From positions 1-26,050 of the forward strand of contig CAKUIM010000031.1 in assembly GCA_934660965.1 (NCBI GenBank): 26,050 nt of DNA, read 5' to 3'. This stretch comes from an uncultured Oscillospiraceae bacterium. GTDB taxonomy: Bacteria; Bacillota; Clostridia; Oscillospirales; Oscillospiraceae. The notes below the pieces were generated by a model, which saw nothing but the letters and a program-made list of their open reading frames with translations, was not told the DNA's origin and made no database searches. Shown here piece after piece: positions 23,626-26,050 of this stretch (positions are counted from its first letter, which is position 1; each line of letters starts with the position of its first letter). The translations under genes were made by a program, and so were the position numbers.

Positions 23626-23661
23626 TTTTCAGGAAAAGCCTTGTTTTTCAGGGGAAGCCTT
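23626..23661 (-). repeat. Tandem 17-bp direct repeat in the SDR-dehydrogenase gap
   Basis: TTTTCAGGAAAAGCCTT (23626-23642) and TTTTCAGGGGAAGCCTT (23645-23661) match at 15 of 17 positions with a 19-bp period. The second copy touches the SDR stop codon. The near two-turn spacing would suit a regulator binding on one face, but it may be chance duplication. Confidence 0.6.
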
Positions 23662-24466
23662 ACTTTCTGCCCCCAACGAACAAATCATAGCCCTTTTTGA
23701 ACTCCCGCTGCTGAAATGCCTCGAAACCCTCCGGGTCCTGAGTGCTCCGGGCATACATGCCGTTGGCATCCTCGCCCACCACGATAATGCCCTTCTTCCG
23801 GCACACGCCCTCCAGGATGATGTCCGCCGCCGCGTCGGCGGTCAGGGCGTGGGCCGGGGTCTTGGCGCCGCCCTTGGAAAATATCTCAGTGGCCACCGCG
23901 CCCGGGCACACCACAGACACGGCGATGCCCCGGGGGGCCATCTCGCCGCGCAGGCTCTCGCTCATCCCCACTACGGCGTACTTGGCGGTGCAGTAAATGG
24001 TCTGATAGGGCAGGGGCACCAGGCCGCCGATGGAGGCGGTGTTGACGATGTGGCCGCAGCGCTGGGCCAGCATAATGGGCAGCACCGCGTGGGTGGCGTA
24101 GATGACGCCCCAGAGGTTGGTGTTGATGACCCGCTCCCACGCGCGGATGGAGGCCCGCTCGGTGGGGCCGGCCTGGCCGATGCCGGCGTTGTTGAAGAGG
24201 AAGTCGATGCGCCCCTCCTTGCCGAACACGTCGTCAATCATCTGCCGCACGGCCTCGTTGTCGGACACGTCCGCGGCCTTGATCTGCACCCGGTCGCCGT
24301 ACTGGGCGGCGAGCTTCTCCTTGTCCTCCTTGAGCTTATCCTTGCTCCGGGCCACCAGATACACTGTCGCCCCCAGGCTCAACAGCTTCTCCGCCAGGCC
24401 GTAGCCGATGCCGGTGGAAGCGCCGGTCACCACACATACCTTGTCCTCAAAATACGCCTTGTCCAT
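23660..24466 (-). CDS. Short-chain dehydrogenase/reductase (SDR)
   Basis: The 268-residue Rossmann-fold oxidoreductase has TGASTGIG (14-21) for the cofactor, NNAG (92-95), Ser145 in NTASIGG and the catalytic Tyr158 and Lys162 (YCTAK). The Arg after the second strand (LVARSKDKL) hints at NADP(H) rather than NAD(H). The C-terminus is about 20 residues longer than a minimal classical SDR. In this operon it is the only candidate for the 3-hydroxyacyl-CoA to 3-oxoacyl-CoA step, since no HAD-type hydroxyacyl-CoA dehydrogenase is present (inferred). AAGGAGG lies 9 nt before the ATG at 24466; a TTG two codons upstream is too close to the ribosome binding site. Confidence 0.9.
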   Translation of the reverse strand: MDKAYFEDKVCVVTGASTGIGYGLAEKLLSLGATVYLVARSKDKLKEDKEKLAAQYGDRVQIKAADVSDNEAVRQMIDDVFGKEGRIDFLFNNAGIGQAGPTERASIRAWERVINTNLWGVIYATHAVLPIMLAQRCGHIVNTASIGGLVPLPYQTIYCTAKYAVVGMSESLRGEMAPRGIAVSVVCPGAVATEIFSKGGAKTPAHALTADAAADIILEGVCRKKGIIVVGEDANGMYARSTQDPEGFEAFQQREFKKGYDLFVGGRK

Positions 24467-24511
24467 GGTCAATAGCCTCCTTATGATATCTGCCGCTTGG
24501 CCGCGGCCTGA

Positions 24512-25186
24512 TTATGAAAATGTCCACAGCGTCTCGGACACGTCGAATTCAAATTCCGTCAGGGCACGCACCTCGTGCGCCGAGGCACCGCTGCCCAGCG
24601 CCTCCAGCACCGGCCGCCCGCCGCCGAAGCGGAATACGCCCAGCTCCGTCACCGCGTAGTCCACCTCCCGATAGCCCGTCACCGGCAGGGAGCAGCGCGC
24701 CACAAGCTTGGCCCTGCCCTTATTGGTGTGGGTCATGGCGGCAATCACCGTCCGCGCGCCCACCGCCAGATCCATCGCGCCGCCCACGCCCAGCTGGGTG
24801 CCGCCGGGGATAATCCAGTTTGCAATGGTGCCCTCGCCGTCCACCTCGAAGGCGCCCAGCACCGCCGCGTCGATGTGGCCGCCCCGAATCATGCCGAAGG
24901 ACTCGGCGGTGTCGGTGTAGGCGCAGCCGTCGGTCTCGGTGACGGGCTGCCGCCCGGCGTTGACAAGGTCGGGGTGCACGTCGTCGCCGTAGGCCAGGGG
25001 GCCCACGCCGATCATGCCATTTTCCGTATGGATAAAAATATTGGGGTCGTCGAGGTAATCCACCGCCAGCAGCGGGATGCCCACCCCCAGATTCACAAAA
25101 AGCCGCCCGGTGCACAGCCGCTCCAGCAGCTGGGCGACGCCCCGGGCAATGACGCCGTTCAATTCCTCCCTGGTCCTCTCACTCAT
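24512..25186 (-). CDS. CoA-transferase subunit B (3-oxoacid/acetate type)
   Basis: The 224-residue beta subunit of a family I CoA-transferase has the catalytic glutamate motif, HTENGMIGVGPL, with Glu55 as the expected covalent CoA-carrying residue. GVGIP (around 34-38) and the GGAMDLAVGA block follow. With subunit A it would transfer CoA between an acyl-CoA donor (for example acetyl-CoA) and a carboxylic or 3-oxo acid. The ATG at 25186 has GGAGG 6 nt upstream and overlaps the end of subunit A by 8 bp, so equal production by coupling is likely. The substrate is not readable; acetoacetate/butyrate-type enzymes and those for other acids look alike. Confidence 0.93.
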   Translation of the reverse strand: MSERTREELNGVIARGVAQLLERLCTGRLFVNLGVGIPLLAVDYLDDPNIFIHTENGMIGVGPLAYGDDVHPDLVNAGRQPVTETDGCAYTDTAESFGMIRGGHIDAAVLGAFEVDGEGTIANWIIPGGTQLGVGGAMDLAVGARTVIAAMTHTNKGRAKLVARCSLPVTGYREVDYAVTELGVFRFGGGRPVLEALGSGASAHEVRALTEFEFDVSETLWTFS

Positions 25187-25871
25187 GGCCCGCCTCCGCG
25201 CGCACCAGCGCATTCACATAGATGTGGGAGGTGACGATGCTGTCCGGGTCAAGCTCTCCCGGCTCCACGATCTCCTCCACCTCGGCAATGGTAAAGTCCG
25301 CCGCTGCCGCCATGGCGGGGTTGAAGTTCCGGGCGGTCTTGCTGTAGACAAGGTTTCCCAGGGTGTCCGCCCGCCTGGCGCGGATGAGGGCCACCCGGGC
25401 GCGCAGGGCCCGCTGCAGGAGATAGCTGCGCCCGTCAAACTCCCGTGTCTCCGCGCCCTCGCCCAGCTCGGTGCCCGCCCCCGCCGGGACGTAAAAGGCC
25501 GGAATGCCCATGCCGCCGGCCCGCAGCGCCTCGGCGAAGGTGCCCATGGGCAGCAGCTCCACCTCCAGCTCCCCGGCGTTATGCCGCAGGGCCACCTCCG
25601 GGTTCTTGTTGAAGTAAGAGCCGATCAGCCGGGTAATCTGTCCGGTGCGCAGCAGCTTTCCAAGACCCACGCCGGGGGCGTCGCAGTTCACGGCCAGCAC
25701 CGTCAGATCCCCCGCGCCTCCCGCCGCAAGGGCCTCCAGAATGCCGGAGGGGCTCCCCCGCAGCCCAAAGCCGCCCACCATGACCCGGTCTCCATCCCGG
25801 ATCATGGCGGCAGCCTCGCCGCAGGTCAGAACAGGAAGAGCCGGCCTCTTCTTTTTTGTATTCTGCATCAT
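25179..25871 (-). CDS. CoA-transferase subunit A (3-oxoacid/acetate type)
   Basis: The 230-residue alpha subunit has the CoA-binding loop VGGFGLRGSPSG (about 32-43), where many relatives read GGFGLCGIPE. It also has GSYFNKNPE and the YLLQRALRARVALIRARRADTLGN region typical of the family. It forms a heteromer with subunit B, encoded next with an 8-bp overlap. Two adjacent ATG codons (25871 and 25868) follow AGGAG; the first is taken. About 100 bp upstream is the end of a thiolase gene, separated by a perfect 32-bp palindrome. CoA-transferase plus thiolase is a classic pairing for making or breaking acetoacetyl-CoA-like intermediates. Confidence 0.93.
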   Translation of the reverse strand: MMQNTKKKRPALPVLTCGEAAAMIRDGDRVMVGGFGLRGSPSGILEALAAGGAGDLTVLAVNCDAPGVGLGKLLRTGQITRLIGSYFNKNPEVALRHNAGELEVELLPMGTFAEALRAGGMGIPAFYVPAGAGTELGEGAETREFDGRSYLLQRALRARVALIRARRADTLGNLVYSKTARNFNPAMAAAADFTIAEVEEIVEPGELDPDSIVTSHIYVNALVRAEAGHE

Positions 25872-25926
25872 CAGATGGTCTCCTCTTCCTTCCCGCCGGG
25901 GCAGCGCAAACCCCCGTATTTTACAA

Positions 25927-25958
25927 GCGCGGCAGGCCGAGCGCTCGGCCTGCCGCGC
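25927..25958. terminator. Perfect 32-bp palindrome, possible terminator or attenuator
   Basis: Two 16-bp arms (GCGCGGCAGGCCGAGC and its complement) meet without a spacer, 16 bp after the thiolase stop codon. On the minus strand it is followed by TTGTAAAATA, a poor U-tract. It may therefore stop transcription only partly and reduce expression of the genes after the thiolase. Confidence 0.55.
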
Positions 25959-25974
25959 AATGGGGACTATTTGC

Positions 25975-26050
25975 TTAGCGGCGCAGGTTCTCGATGAGGG
26001 TGGTGACGCCGTGGCCGCCGCCGCAGCAGGAGGAGAACAGGCCGTAACGG
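25975..26050 (-). CDS. Thiolase (acetyl-CoA acetyltransferase), C-terminal end only
   Basis: Only the last 24 residues are in the window. They read RYGLFSSCCGGGHGVTT and continue to a terminal Arg-Arg. The CCGGGHG segment fits the thiolase C-terminal active-site motif (CxGGGxG), whose Cys acts as the general base in thiolysis. The position directly before CoA-transferase genes on the same strand supports the call. It would complete the beta-oxidation set by cleaving a 3-oxoacyl-CoA. The rest of the gene lies beyond the window edge, so full integrity cannot be judged. Confidence 0.75.
   Translation of the reverse strand, partial: RYGLFSSCCGGGHGVTTLIENLRR

Overview
The window looks like a chromosomal segment from a GC-rich, Gram-positive anaerobic Clostridium relative, most likely an Oscillospiraceae-type gut bacterium. 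This is inferred from HemZ, ZapA and MreC, strong GGAGG ribosome binding sites, sigma-A-like promoters, a clostridial acyl-CoA gene set, and short palindromic repeat families of a kind I associate from memory with gut Clostridia. No phage, plasmid, IS, CRISPR, tRNA or rRNA gene was seen. High GC produces long antisense open frames, which were left out.

Layout. 1-377 (-) is the start of a small membrane zinc-ribbon protein. It is divergent from 631-2500 (+), an ABC-F ATPase overlapping a DUF1294 membrane protein. A DEAD-box RNA helicase follows at 2667-3857 (+). After a palindromic repeat, a strong bidirectional terminator (4096-4129) separates it from a convergent operon: MBL hydrolase (7191) -> hemZ -> uridine-kinase-like protein (4136), driven by a promoter at 7293-7322. 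Next on the minus strand is a two-gene ABC exporter-type system (ATPase 11463-10780, giant FtsX-like permease 10783-7424), with a near-consensus promoter and a perfect terminator.

11655-19178 (-) is a housekeeping block read as zapA -> U32 peptidase/hydroxylase-like protein -> maf -> mreC -> mutS. It is interrupted by two repeat islands (15744-16082 and 18162-18863). Both contain tandem stem-loop units and one copy each of a 141-bp element whose end coincides with the stop codon of the gene before it. The differences between copies fall in hairpin loops or keep base pairing, so these elements appear to be under structural constraint.

19353-26050 (-) is an accessory catabolic cluster read as thiolase (cut by the window edge) -> CoA-transferase A -> CoA-transferase B -> SDR dehydrogenase -> acyl-CoA dehydrogenase -> double-hotdog MaoC hydratase -> AEC-family transporter, then a terminator and a separately promoted AraC-family regulator. 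Together the enzymes could activate a carboxylic acid to its CoA thioester, run one beta-oxidation turn (dehydrogenation, hydration, NAD(P)-linked oxidation, thiolysis) and couple it to transport. The substrate cannot be read from the sequence. This cluster and the structured repeat islands are the most interesting parts of the window.
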